Assembly (NCBI GenBank): GCA_000827265.1
Contig: KN834755.1
Location: 458,063-522,062 of the forward strand
Origin: Collybiopsis luxurians FD-317 M1
Lineage: Eukaryota > Basidiomycota > Agaricomycetes > Agaricales > Omphalotaceae
Length of the DNA: 64,000 bases
Reading direction: 5' to 3'
Of the stretch, positions 1-11,334 are shown in pieces. Numbering within the stretch: position 1 is the stretch's first letter; each line of letters starts with the position of its first letter. The notes beneath the pieces are model-generated. The model saw only the letters and a list, made by a program, of their open reading frames with translations. It made no database searches and was not told the origin of the DNA. A program made the position numbers and the translations under genes.

Positions 1-90
1 GGTGTAGACCTTCTCCTTCCAACTATGCCAGTTGGATCCATCGTCAATGAGTTTAGGGAGAACATCAAACTTGTAGGGAGTTTCGGTCAT
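1..90 (-). CDS. Ty1/copia-like gag, N-terminal 30 residues (cut by window edge)
   Basis: An ATG on the minus strand at 90-88 opens a frame reading MTETPYKFDVLPKLIDDG then SNWHSWKEKV. An 'L..L.(D/N)G.N(W/Y)..W' pattern near the N-terminus is characteristic of copia-type gag polyproteins, so I read this as the gag start of an LTR retrotransposon whose body lies outside the window. The LTR and a possible primer-binding site lie immediately upstream on the same strand, which supports the call. Only 30 codons are visible, so nothing can be said about whether the element is intact. Confidence 0.55.
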   Translation of the reverse strand, partial: MTETPYKFDVLPKLIDDGSNWHSWKEKVYT

Positions 91-112
91 CGTTGTTGTG
101 GGGCCCATAACC

Positions 113-344
113 TGTTGTGCGCAGGATTACAGATGGACTTAGGGAGCACATCGGCGAGCTAAATAGAAGATAGATAAATATATAATGAAGGTGGTAGCCT
201 CGTATAGGTAAGAATGTAGAAGGTAAGAAGAAGAGAAGGGGTAAAAGGGTAAAAGGGAATCCGACTTGTAACTAAAGATCGGAAACCTATTACTAATCAA
301 GTACTAAATAAGGTAACTACGAATGTCCGTTAGGGGTAGTAACA
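113..344 (-). repeat. Probable 5' LTR of the copia-like element
   Basis: Read on the minus strand this 232-bp segment begins TGTTACTACC and ends GCGCACAACA, giving the TG...CA ends and short TGTT/AACA inverted repeat expected of an LTR. It is followed at once by GGTTATGGGCCCC, which sits where a primer-binding site should be, and then by the gag start at 90. The matching 3' LTR would lie before base 1, so the ends are inferred from these motifs alone. Confidence 0.5.
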
Positions 345-464
345 GCGCATACCTTAACAGATAATTCCCGCAATCAATGCTTGGGCATCAGGCTCCAAGA
401 GTTTGCAATGAGTTCTCTAGGCAGATAGATTATGCACATCATATCGAATTTAATATACTCCTTA

Positions 465-1526
465 CATCAGATGGAAAAAGGAACATCTTTAATGCAATGT
501 ACAGATGCATCACAATCAACTGTACCATCCTCCGACCCATTAACTATCTTTTCTCTCTGCATCTTTTAGCAATGACTGATACTTGACACATTACATTGCC
601 CGCCTCGCCTTCCTTCTTTCTATTCCGGCAACTCCGGTCTAGCTTCAACAACATTTCATTTGAGATTAAAAGGATAATCTTCTAGAGATCCCAAGGCACT
701 GTAGGTGAATAATGACGAGGCCTCCTGACCGGTTATAGTACGTTGGCGCTCAATATCAATGAGATCTTTCTCGAAATAGAGACGACGTTTAAAAGTAGCC
801 AGGTACTTGATTTTGCTCATCTACGAAAGAGTCAACCACATACTCGAGACGTCAGCAATGGTGAAGGGTGTGAAGCACCGACAAGCACTAAGGATGGGTT
901 GTGGGCGTAAAGAATGTGTCTATGTAATGAAGGAATCCGTCGGGATTAAGGAGAGTTGGGATCAATCTCGGACATAAACAGAACGAGCGAGAAAATGCGC
1001 GTCGAGTGCAGATATGAAAAAAGGATTCGGAACATAACCTGAACTAGTGAATATAATGTCAATATCCTGAATAATTAGTTCCTCCTGTAGTTCCGCAGTA
1101 ACTTTCTTATTTTCCTGAACCGCACAGAAAAACGCTTCATTGGAGCTACGTCACGGATCTGCGAGCCAGGAAGGTTGACAAAATGTTCGAACAAGGAATG
1201 AGTGCGAGATGCGCGGCAATGTCGTTAGCTGAGTTTCTGTTCCCGATGATCAGAGCTGAGCGCGCTGGTTAGATCATTAATACAAGAGGGGAGTAGCGAT
1301 TGAGCTGAGCTGACCTGCCCGCTGACCTCCCCTATGAAGTCCACCGGTTCACGGTATCATTTCGCATGCTTTGCTAAACCCTTCTTCACATCGACTATAC
1401 CCTAGCTTCCAGCCATAGAGGGTCGTTATACCATCCCGTACAACAACTACGCTGTCTAAGACTCGATATGAAATTCTGTACCTCCGCCAATGACCAAGAT
1501 TCGATTAGAATGACAGGAGTAACCAT
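465..1526 (-). pseudogene. Decayed second copy of the flavin-containing monooxygenase
   Basis: This stretch aligns by eye, in the same orientation, with the intact monooxygenase at 3301-4903. Matching landmarks include the start region (about 1526 versus 4903), the GNGNSANDIA-coding region (about 1215 versus 4150) and the C-terminal coding region around 700-900. Roughly 480 bp is missing between the first glycine-rich motif and the 'CTGWYNDPLW' stretch, joining codon 16 or so directly to sequence equivalent to 4390. The remainder has many stops and small indels. Homology runs a little past the stop on the 3' side. It is a non-functional duplicate. Confidence 0.8.
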
Positions 1527-1529
1527 TTG

Positions 1530-3300
1530 CGCAGCAATTGTGAGGATAAGAGGTAACAGTTATGGTCGAATAACATGTTCGGAAATCGTATCGACGGCAA
1601 AAACTTGCGCGACTTGATAAGATAAGATCAGAAGTTAGGCGCTCGAACGGTCGCAGCGTGGGCGTTTGGGCATTTGGGATGACTTTAACTTCATCTTCAC
1701 TGGAAACTTTCACGATAATACCAAAAGCCACCCTGTTCTTCATACATCCTCAACTCAATCTCAAAATTCAACATGTATTATCTGATGGCGTTAGCATTAT
1801 TGTCCAGCGAGATATTGGAACAGACACCGCTTAGCAAGAGATGGATGGGACGCATATTGAATATCCCATAGCGCTTTTAATGTATGATCTCAATTGACTA
1901 ACTAATGAGCTGAATATGTCTACTTCGGTGTAGAGCACCCATACGCTATCATTGAAGGAAGAGGTAACGGTGGAGTCACTGGGCAATGCCAGAGCGGCAG
2001 GAATTTGTGGAATGAAAGTTGACGCGTTGACGTCCTGAAAGAAGAAGTCGAGATCTGGCTCCCAAAATCAGTGATGCTGGAGAAGAGGCAGCAGAGGTTA
2101 ATTCTGCTTCTGTTTCGGGACGAGTAAACACAAATGAATACGGTAAGCTGGCGTTCTAGTGGTCGAGAGAAACAGGCGGAAAGAACTCGGAAAGAACTCA
2201 GCTGGCATTGATGGCGTACGAGAGGATGAGGCACTGGGTATAAAGCTGGATATTCCGTTCAATGTGAGATTTCTGAGCGAGAAAGGGAAAAGCGGAAGGG
2301 AGAAGCAGAGCACCATTAGCTTAGATTGCAAAATTCACAGCCCTGAGAACTTAGAGTCTTAGAAGAGGAAAGGCCGTACGTTCTTGGTACATTCGGGTCA
2401 GAGACTCAAAGCAAGGACCGGAACTATTAACTTAGGATCCGGATATCCTGCCCGCACAAACTTTACATAAGCTTCTCAATCTTATCTCGACGATATCAGG
2501 CTTATCTATGTATCTATACAATTATGACTTGGAAATTTCACTGCATTTTTTGGATATGATGCGGCGAGTATACCTGTATGAATGGCAGTGTAAGAAAAAA
2601 AATACACACACAATTCCTGAATTTCGCTATGAACGAAGGTCTAAGGGTATCAATATAATATTTGTCAACTTCAGAGAGCATTTCGAGGTCGAGTAGATGA
2701 TAGGAGGAAAGGCAATAAATAATCTCAATCAACAGAATTTCCATTCAGAACTCCATATGAAATGCCTCGCGTCGATACAAGCAGCTGAGAATGCGACACA
2801 GTGCCGTATTTCACCCTAATTCAAATACTCTGTGTCGTTCGTTATCTCGAGGCAAGTTGTGGCAGAGTGTCGCACTTAAGAAGAAAGTATCGCAAATTAA
2901 ATATCGCGTCTCGCCTATCCCGCTCGGTAGATGAAGTAACTAATTGCGACTGGCGCGACATGGTCAGATGGGCATACATACGAGTAATGCCTGTCTGATC
3001 TTGGACCATACCGTATAATAGATCTTCTTTCCTTCCGTGAATAGCAGCGTGATGATAGAACGTGAGGAGAGACGAGGATGCGATGCAAAGTGCGAACTTG
3101 AGTGTCTTTTACAAGTTGTCGACATTTAGGTCGATCAAGCTTACCGACGGTCCTGAAACTGAGTGTTAGCTCAGCTATACATGGAGATTATCCCTGGAAT
3201 CGATGCTTCGAATATTTTGGTATCGGGCTACAAGACATTGTGCCCAGTTCTAAAGCAGATAAATCATGCACATCACAATGCATCCGAAATTGTCTCTACT
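1530..3300. other. Spacer between monooxygenase pseudogene and gene
   Basis: About 1.8 kb with only short unconvincing reading frames. The part at 1540-1700 still resembles the upstream flank of the intact monooxygenase at 4910-5060, so the duplicated unit included some promoter sequence. I see no other gene or repeat here. Confidence 0.5.
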
Positions 3301-4903
3301 TCAGATGGATACAGAAACATTTCCAATACGATACACAGATGCATCACGATCAGCTGGTCCATTCTCTGACCCATTGGTCATCTTTTCTCTCTGCATCTTT
3401 GACCATAGCAACGACTGATACTTGATAGGATACATTGCCTGCCTCACCTTTCTTCTTTCCTCATTCCATTCCGGCAACACCTCCTCTAACTCCGGTCTAG
3501 CATCAACAATATCTCGTTTCAAATCAGCAGCATAATCTTCTTCTATAGATCCCAAGGCGCTGTAGGTGAATAACGAAGAGGCTTCACGACCCGTTTCTTG
3601 AATCTCGATCGCGCGCCGGCGCTCAATATCTTCGATGAGGTCTTTCTCAAACTGGAGACGACCTTCAGAGGTAGCCGGGTACTTGATTTCGTTCGTCCAC
3701 GCAAGAGTCAACCACATACTCGAGACGTCAGCAATGGTGAAGGGCGTGAAGCACATTACAGATCCGACGAATGCTAAGGATGGGTTGTGTGCGTAAAGAA
3801 TGTGTCTATGTAATGAAGGAATTCGTCGGGATTGAGGAGAATTGGGATCAATCTGTGACATGAACGGAACGAGCGAAGGAGAAGACCCGTTGCGGGTCCA
3901 GACATGAAGGAAGGAAGGATTCGGGATATAACCTGAACCAATGAATACAATGTCGATATCTTGAATAATCGTTCCGTCCTGTAGTTTCGCGGCGACTTTT
4001 TCGTTTTCCTGAACAGAAAACCGCTTGATTGGAGCCACGTCATGGATCCGCGAATCAGGAAGGCTAACAAAATGTTTGAACGCGGAACGACGTATGCTTC
4101 GGTAGACGGGACTTTGTGCTACAGGTGCAAGATGCGCAGCGATGTCATTAGCAGAGTTTCCGTTCCCGATGATGAGAGCGCGCTGGTTGGATCATTAATA
4201 CAAGCGGGGAATAGCGATCGAGCTGAACTGACCTTCCCTGTGAAGTCTGTCGGTCCACGATACCATTTCGCATGCTTCGCTAAACCTTTCTTCTTCAATT
4301 CGTCTATACCCTCGGTTTCCGGCCATAGAGGGTCATTATACCATCCCGTACAGACAACCACTCCGTCCCAGACTTCAGACGTTATTCTGTCTTCACTCGA
4401 ATTCCAATCTCGTATATTCACATTCCAACCCTTCCCTTCATCTAGTTCTTCAACTCGCACAACCTCAGTGTTTAAACGAATGTTCCCTTGCTTTAAATAT
4501 GGCTCCGCAAAGCTCCGTAGATACTCGTAAGTCTCTTTCAAAGTAGGAAACGGTTGATGAGGTGTGGTTGGCGGTTCTGGAAACGGGGAACCGGAAAAAG
4601 AAAGAAATTCGGGGAGGACGTTTCCGATAAGCCCTGGATATGCAGGAGATGGCCACCTGGGCCGGGTATTCTTATCTTCTTCACTGGCCGAATCGTCAAG
4701 GTACCTGTAGCAGTGAGCAATGAAGATAAAAACTGGCAACAATTGACGGAAAGAACATACCAAACTCCTCCCACATCGTCCCGTCGTTCTACTAAATCCA
4801 CTTGCTCAAAGTTTCCTCTTTCGATAAGATTCCGCAAAGTCACCAGCCCGACTGGACCTCCGCCAATGACCAGAATTCGTTTGGGATGTACTGGGGCATC
4901 CAT
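3301..4903 (-). CDS. Flavin-containing monooxygenase (FMO-like), 498 aa, two introns
   Basis: FMO-family enzymes use FAD, NADPH and O2 to oxygenate soft nucleophiles. The coding sequence joins 4903-4761, 4704-4233 and 4182-3301, with introns of 56 and 50 nt that have GT/AG ends and keep frame, totalling 499 codons including stop. Residues 9-17 (ILVIGGGPVG) form the FAD Rossmann glycine motif. DDVGGVW follows at about 42-48. HAKWYRGPTDF then leads into ALIIGNGNSANDIA, the NADPH-binding GxGxxS region at about 207-219. Length fits fungal FMOs of about 500 aa. The start is the first ATG in frame, just before the FAD motif. A dead copy lies 2 kb away. The substrate is unknown, and a Baeyer-Villiger-like relative cannot be excluded. 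Confidence 0.85.
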
Positions 4904-4909
4904 TTGCGC

Positions 4910-5680
4910 AGCAGTTGTGAGGGTAGGGGTAAGAACTATGGCAGAATAACATCTTCAAAAAACGTATCGATGTGAGCAAGACGAAAAATTGCGCGACTTG
5001 ATAAGATAAGATTAGTAGAATTTAGGCGCTCGAACCTTACACGAACCGTTGCAACGTTTTAGTTCCACTCGAGCAGGGTACTTTCAGCTGTAACTAGAAA
5101 GCATAACTTAACTGACAACGTAGCAAGTTGGTAGCCGGGCGAAGCCAAAAAATCTCGAAAGTTCTGCCTTGCGATGGGACTAAATACGACCTAAATCGTT
5201 TTCATTTGTAACAAATAAATACAACATGGGCTAACGATACAACTGGATAGATGGGGATAACAGCAAACAGAGCAATGCGGATAGAGAATATGTAAATGAC
5301 AAATCGACGATGCGATTACAATGAGAGGAACGAAAAGAATGTGTGGAAGCAGGAGAAAGAAATTTCGAGGGATTAAAAGCGAGCTAGCGAGAAGAACCAA
5401 TTAGAAGCAAGTGAAAGGGTAACAGTATCACCGGGAAGTAGATCTAATCTGCCTTCAGCGGATTGAAGACAGGAAGTGAAAGCATAACGATGGATAGCAG
5501 AATCGAAAAGCGGACACCAACTTCCCCAATGAGATCTATGAGTATAATCCAGAAAGAAAAGAGAGAAGGCATAGCAATAGATAGCAAAAGCGGATAGCAG
5601 ATAGCAGGAAAAAAATGGAAACAGAAGAAAACCGATGTGCGAAATACGCGAAACATTATTGCACCCGGAGGTCCAACAAT
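4910..5680. other. Spacer between FMO 5' end and HMG gene 3' end
   Basis: This is the upstream region of the FMO gene (minus strand) joined to the downstream region of the HMG-box gene. At 5440-5620 there are several loose repeats of 'gatagcaga/agcgga' type. No coding region is supported. Confidence 0.4.
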
Positions 5681-7713
5681 CTAGTCCTGAGTCTCTCCTT
5701 TGACTCCGGTAAGTTGAGGATTAGCCTGATAGTACGCATCAACGTCGTTGAGGGGCTCGCTCTGACCCTCTTGCTCCATGCCTTGAAAGAAGTTTCCAAA
5801 GTCGTAATTATCGTTTACGCACGGCAGATTCTGCAACATGGTACCGAGGTAGATTTCCGGTACCTGAGAAAGGTCAGAGCTGGCTCCGGTCATCAGATAA
5901 TTGTCGGCCGACTGATTCGAAATGCCACGCATTACCCACTGGCCTTGCTCAGTAAGCTCGAGGTTGTACTGGCCATCGAGATTCGGATTCCACTGATCCG
6001 GCCTTTGACCGTTCTCCACAGCACCCAAATCACCCATGGATACGTCGACGTTGTAATTGTCGGGGTGTTGCAAGAGAGAATCGTCGAACGACTGCTCCGC
6101 GAAAACTCCGCCAGAAGGCTGGAATTGCGCTGAAGCTGGCTGCATGGCCACGTCCGGAACCAGTCCTAACTCCTGCTGACCCAAGGAGTTCGGGTTGAGC
6201 TGGCTACCGACACCTTCCGCCCAGTGACCCGCACTCTGACCGTTCTCTGGAGCAGCCAGGTTACCCATAGAAGCTTGGGCATCGTAGTGCTCAGGGTGTT
6301 GCATTACAGTATCGCCGAGTGGTTGCACAGCGGCAGCTGGCTCTCCGCCAGTGACGAAGCCTTCAGCGACCCGATCCGCACTCTGACCGTTCTCCACAGC
6401 AGCCAGGTTACCCATAGAAATTTGAATATCGCAGTGCTCGGGGTGTTGCAGTAAGGTATCGTCGAATGGTTCCACAGCGGCAGGTGGCTCTCCACCAGTG
6501 ACGACACCTTCCGCACACCTGTCCGCGCTCTGCCCGTTCTCCACAGGAGTCAGGTTGCCCATAGAAGCTTGAGCGTCAAAGTCCTTGAGGGGTTGCACCG
6601 GTTTTGCGTCGTCCGGCAGTTCTACAGCGGCAGCTGGCTCTCCTAGCTGCATGCAGACGCTGGAGGTAGAGGCTTCGTTGATCGGCTCGACTTGCGAGTC
6701 GGAAGAAGACTCAAGCAGAGAGGGCGGAGTGAAGTTCATGACTGACGAGTGAATCGGCTTAGGGGCAAGTATCGGGCACTAGAGAGTTAGATTTAGTCAT
6801 CAGCTAGCAGAATTAAACAACGGTCGCATACCTCGAAGCTTGGTTCAGCAGTGTACTCGGCAGGAGCCGAAGGGGGGCCGGGAGCAGGTGCCATAGTGGA
6901 AGTTTCGTATCCTTGAGGTCCCGGAAGTTCGGGGCAGTAAGCTGAGGCAAGGGAGGGAGGGTAAGGGGGAGGTTGATAGAGTTGAGGCTCTGGGGCCCGG
7001 TAGACTTCGGGAGTAAGAGCTGGTTCATCAGGTGGAGATGACATCGTCACCGAAAGGGGAAACGCGTACATGTTCTGGTACGCCTCACTCACGAAAGACC
7101 GAAAAAAGGGAAGAGGTGTTGCAGTCTGCATGCTGGGGACGAAAGGAACAGATTCCGAAGGGATCCTGGGCATGTTGTAGAAGGGGAATTCATGAGGAGA
7201 GACGAAATAGCCGTCGGTCCCGCCAGCAGAGAGTGGATAAAGGTAGGGCGTTGGCTGTTGAATTTCAGCCTCCTTGGAGCAGTCCCCGTTGGAGACCTCA
7301 TCCTTGACTTTGCGAGGGCGCCCTGGGCCGCGCGTCTTCTTTGGCTGCTCTTCACCAGGAACAGCAGATCTGCCCTGGGTTGGAACGCCATCTGGATTCT
7401 TTGGTTTCCTCCCCGGCTTCCTTTTCTGTTTCGGTTTTTTATTGGGCTGAAACTTGTAGTTGGGATATTTCGCCTTGTGCTCAGCTTCCGCCACGGCAGC
7501 TTTGTCGTAATACGGCCGTTTCTTCTCATCATCCATATTATTCCACTCTTCGCTGATGATCTTTGATAGTTGCCCGGCAATAATGGGCGTCTCGGATGCA
7601 TCGCGGATTTGCGGATCTCGTTCCTTTCTGTAAAAAATCCAGGCATTAGGTGGTCGACCGGGATTGGACTCGGGAGAGGAGTCTCTCGATGGGGTAGAAG
7701 TGTCTTTCGGCAT
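5681..7713 (-). CDS. HMG-box and AT-hook DNA-binding protein, 659 aa
   Basis: This looks like a nuclear DNA-binding regulator. The start is the ATG at 7713 (MPKDTSTPSRD); in-frame codons upstream have only GTG. Exons are 7713-6832 and 6778-5681, joined phase 0 across a 53-nt intron. Residues about 19-88 form an HMG box (GRPPNAWIFYRKERDP ... EWNNMDDEKKRPYYDKA ... YPNYKF), of the fungal MATA/Ste11 style. It is followed by a basic KRKPGRKPKN stretch and an AT-hook, RGPGRPRKV, at about 128-136. The middle is proline-rich. The second exon is acidic, rich in Q/N/D, and carries tandem 49-residue repeats that could act as an activation domain. Fungal HMG proteins of this class include mating and developmental regulators, but no pheromone, receptor or homeodomain gene lies nearby, so a mating-type role is not supported. 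Confidence 0.85.
6037..6641 (-). repeat. 49-codon tandem repeats inside the HMG gene
   Basis: The protein repeats a unit starting MGNL..VENGQSADR, continuing with AEG, GGEPAAAV and ending D(T/S)..QHPEHYD.Q.S. Two full 147-bp units lie at 6562-6416 and 6415-6269. A third (6268-6038) is enlarged to 77 codons by an internal insertion, a partial unit begins at 6037, and a partial unit precedes the array at about 6640. All changes keep frame. Confidence 0.85.
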
Positions 7714-8150
7714 AGTAAAGGAAGGGGTTAACAATGTTTGAAGGCTATTGAGGAGCCGGTGGTTCACAATAATAGGAATGTGGCGAAGATGAATTAGAAC
7801 TGAGGCGCTATGATAGTAGAAGCTACTGATTGCTTACCAGTTGAGATAGAATGAACAGCTGAAGTGTTTCCTCGACGAGAACAAGAAATCGGGTCGATAG
7901 TAAACGCAGCCAAGCGAGGATGATTGAGTGCTATAAGAGGCGATTTCGAGGGCTTTATAAAATGTCCATTCGGCACGTGGGCGCGTCATGGAACCTCGGC
8001 GCTTATTTACTGAATCCAAATCGAGAGCTCAAAGGCAAAAAGTTAATTAAAAAGGTTAATTCCGAGAAATCATATCCAAACAACCACAATAACCTGGAAA
8101 CGTAACTTCCAAAGATAACGCGATGGCAACCGGCTTGACATGGGTTGGAT
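7714..8150. other. Upstream region of HMG gene / downstream of NADH dehydrogenase
   Basis: This 437-bp spacer holds the promoter side of the minus-strand HMG gene. No clear TATA box was found close to the start. Short reading frames here are not convincing. Confidence 0.35.
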
Positions 8151-9480
8151 CTACTTTCTGGCAATTTCCCTACCTCCGATGAAGTTCCACGCCCAGCTTG
8201 TCAAGATCATAGCTTTCCTTCGCCACGACCTGGTCCAACCCAAACTTCCTGACCTCCACGCGAGCCATGCAGCCTCACCCGTCCAATCTCTTTGACCCAT
8301 AATTACACCATCGGATCCTCCAACGTACGCCACCATCCTTCGCTGTCGGTAAACAAACGGAACAAGGGTTCCTGAACCGTTCAAAGATTTTACCAAGTAT
8401 TCTGCCTTTTGCACCGCGACTATTGGGAGCCAAAGTATTAAAACCCTAAATCGGAGACAAGACAAACCAAGTACCTTCAGCAGTCGTGGGTAACCCTTTC
8501 TCAAAAATATCCGCCGCGTCTCCTAAAGCATACACACCCTCCATCACCGTCTGGTCCTCCTTCATTACCCTCAACCTCGCATCCGTCAAAACCCTCCCCA
8601 ACTTCTTCGCTTTCATCAACCCCTCAAGTGACTCAACAAACTCACACTGCTTATTCCCCGTCGCCCAAGCTACCATCCCATAAGGAATCCTCCCATCTTC
8701 CTTCGTATACAGCGCATCCTCCTCAACCTTTTCAATATGCGAATTCGTCTTAATCTCCACCCCGTGTTTCTTGAACGTCTCCAACGCGTGAACCTTCAAC
8801 TTCTCGTGAAACGTGCCTAAAATCTCTGGAGCAACATCGTGTATCGTAATCGACGGAAGTCCTTTCAGATGAGGATAAGTCTTAGTAATCTCCTCGAATA
8901 AATCTGTCAGTTCGGCGGAAAGCTCTACACCTGTAGGTCCGCCGCCTACGATACCGATATGCAGCAGCTCCTTGGCCCGTTCGCGCGGGGTGTTGGGGAG
9001 CGATGCGACTTCGAGGAGGGATAATAGTTTCGATTTGATAAATTCTGCGTCGGACACGGTTTTGAGGAAGAAACAGTGTGTAGATGCACCGGGGGTGTTG
9101 AACGTTTGGTTGACGCAGCCCGGAGCGATGATCAGGATATCGTAACCGATCGTGAATGGACTATCGGGGTCCGGGTGGTTTCGGCCGTTGGGTTGGAGGA
9201 CAGAAGGGATACAGGTAACTGTTTTTTGGGTAAAATCGGCAGAGGTAGCGTAGGCACGGTAATAGATCGTGCGACGATGTGCGCGCCGAATAGGTTCTTC
9301 CGCTAGACGCGAGAAGAAGAGGCCCGTAGCGGCGCTAGCTAGGAGGGGAGTGTATGCGAATGTCTGGTGAGGTGAGATGATGGTAATGTTGTATTTCTTG
9401 TCGTCTAGTTCTTGGCTGAGGATGTAGCCAGCCCAACCAGCACCGATAATGACGACTCGTGGGGAAGTGCTAGAGCTCAT
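8151..9480 (-). CDS. Alternative (type II) NADH dehydrogenase / AIF-like oxidoreductase, 424 aa
   Basis: This belongs to the pyridine nucleotide-disulphide oxidoreductase family. Close relatives oxidise NADH and pass electrons to quinone without pumping protons. Exons are 9480-8475 and 8419-8151; the 55-nt intron splits the codon in 'TTAE-V-AVQKAEYL'. Motifs in order are VVIIGAGWAG (FAD, residues 9-18), GIVGGGPTGVE (NAD(P)H dinucleotide fold, about 175-185) and GVYALGDAAD (FAD-contacting motif, about 312-321). The C-terminus has a WRRKAMILTSWAWNFIGGREIAR stretch (given here as WRRKAMILTSW then AWNFIGGREI), like the membrane-associating tail of NDH-2 and AIF-like proteins. No obvious mitochondrial presequence precedes the FAD motif, so it may be cytosolic or externally bound. 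Without the intron join the protein would stop shortly after GLPTTAEG. Confidence 0.85.
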
Positions 9481-9892
9481 AGCGAATGAGGGTTTAGTAG
9501 GTTACAAGTTTCAACGATGGGAGAAGAACCGCTGGCTTCGTATAAAAGGTTATATAGCTTTGTGGCAACTATGCGACGTCATGTTCGATATTCCCAGAGC
9601 GTATCAGACGACTTCAATTCAATGTCATCGTGTGGACCAACTAACTGGCGAATCAATCTACCCGGGAGGAATCGCTTCTAAACACGGAAGGCGTCGGAAG
9701 GGAATAACGACAAAGTGCTCGGAATTGTACACCGTCTGTGGAGAAACTCGTCGAGATCCTGAATGATTGAAATTCCAGGTACACATTTGAAGCACGGGTC
9801 AATAGTAGTGTTATACGTGTTGTCCGATATGGATACAATTAATGCGGTTGGGTGATGGATGGAAGCACATACAGATATTCGCGTCATGCCAT
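9481..9892. other. Upstream region of NADH dehydrogenase / 3' flank of Tma46-like gene
   Basis: A 412-bp spacer. A TATAAAAG stretch at 9541-9548 lies about 60 bp upstream of the minus-strand start at 9480, but it reads in the plus direction. Nothing else is supported. Confidence 0.3.
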
Positions 9893-11298
9893 CTACCCAT
9901 CGTCCAACCCTAATGCTGTAATCCTCGCCTGCTCCTGCACCAAATCCTCCTCCTCCTTCCTCTTCCTATATTGCTCAAGATCCCAGTCATCCTCATCCTC
10001 ATCCTCTTCATCTTCAAACCATTCGGGATTGTATTGGAACTGTGGATCACGTCAGGGGTAGTGAACGAGGAGCAGTCCGAATCGTGGATGACTTACCAAA
10101 TCCCTTCCACTCATACCCGTATTCTTCCCCGCCGCGTGTTGAGCTTCCTTGGTCTTGCGTAATACGTCTTCTTCCGCCGCCTTCTTATCCAGTCTCGTTC
10201 GTTTCCACTTGGCGAAAGTTTCCGGCGTGCAGAGGGTCAGGTTGGATCCAAGTTTGTGTCGCTAGAAGACACCCATTGAGCCGAGAAATGTAGATGTTTA
10301 GCGATAGGGGTACACACCTCGACCTCTAAGAACTCCTCTAGACTGATCGTGTTGGCCTTGTTGGCTTCGTCCAGGGCTTTCTTCTGCGATTTGAGAACGA
10401 AGCCCGGAGGTAAGGCATGACGATACTGGCAAGTCTCATTTCCGTTCGGACATTCCCAGAACCAGCCGAACCTGCGATCAGGAGGTGTTACCATCCATCA
10501 GGATTAGTACCGTAGACGACATACTTTTGCGTTTCTATAGCCTCAATAAAGAATTTGCAAACAATCTTGGAAATGTCGTCAATAATCGAAGACGAGAAAT
10601 ATGAGTTGAAGGACATACGTCCGTCGTTGTCCGTGGATTACCGTGCTTTGATAGGACGACGTTTCTTAGCTTCTCGTCGTCCCATTGATCCATCGTATCT
10701 GACCCAAATCAGAACCCTCCCAACCGACGAAGATAACAACATACCAGCCTCTTTTTCCGCTCTCGAGTCTTCATACAAATTCTTCTTCTCTACCTTCCTA
10801 GCCACATCCAAATCATGGCTAAATTTGCACTTGTTCCCCTTCTCGCACTGTCCCGCTTTGAAAAAAGCACAAACCAGAGTCTTGGGGTCGACGCCGAAGG
10901 GGACCTTTGGTTGGGTGATGACGGGTTTGAGGAGAGCAGCTTCCTCTTTGCGTCTCTTCTCTTCCTCTTCCTGAGCCTTTTGCCGAAGCTTTTGTTCCTT
11001 TTCCTTTTCAAGGACCGCTCGCGATTTGCCAGCCTGGGCGGTTTGAGCTTGGATTCGTTGGACTTCTTTTTGGACTTTGGCAGATTTGTTTTTCTATCGA
11101 GTGTATCCCGAGACTATCAGATCTTGTCAAAGGCGAATACGAAGGCATAGAGACCGACATTTTTCATTCCAAAAGTCTATATACCAATTAAAATTCTGAA
11201 TCAGTCAGTGCGACTTTTGCATGGATTTGAGAAGAAGATAATACCTTGTCTTCCTTGACCTTGGAAGAGCTGCTGGGCTGCTGCTTTTTTGGCGGCAT
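9893..11298 (-). CDS. tma46: Tma46/DFRP1-like CCCH zinc-finger protein, about 335 aa, eight exons
   Basis: Tma46 (ZC3H15/DFRP1 in animals) is a ribosome-associated partner of the Rbg1/DRG1 GTPase. The protein starts [18 protein letters not shown] (11298-11245). Next are an 18-nt exon coding TFGMKN (11176-11159), then 11093-10745, 10698-10619, about 10565-10526, 10471-10318, 10261-10097 and 10039-9893. A lysine-rich coiled region precedes a first CCCH finger ([19 protein letters not shown]). The second finger begins at [11 protein letters not shown] and continues through [20 protein letters not shown] and the SLEEFLE region follow, as in the DFRP family, and the tail is acidic ([20 protein letters not shown]). 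I checked frame across all joins except the exon near 10526-10565, where I was unsure by one base. Single gene, head to head with the BTB gene. Confidence 0.87.
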
Positions 11299-11334
11299 CG
11301 TCAAAAAGTATCGAGCTCGTTGTCGTCGTCGTTG
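11299..11334. promoter_or_regulatory. Very short divergent intergenic region (36 bp between start codons)
   Basis: The Tma46-like ATG (11298, minus) and the first ATG of the BTB gene (11335, plus) are only 36 bp apart. The two transcripts therefore must either overlap at their 5' ends or the BTB protein must start further in (ATG codons at 11341 and 11392 are alternatives). No TATA box lies between them. Confidence 0.6.

Noticed and set aside
5681..7713. HMG gene as a mating-type locus
   Set aside because: No pheromone, receptor or homeodomain genes nearby, and basidiomycete mating types are not normally set by HMG genes.
7714..7767. Upstream extension of the HMG protein to 7767
   Set aside because: The extension begins with GTG, not ATG; the first in-frame ATG is at 7713.
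11320..11334. Start of the BTB gene at 11320
   Set aside because: That codon is TTG; ATG codons occur at 11335, 11341 and 11392.
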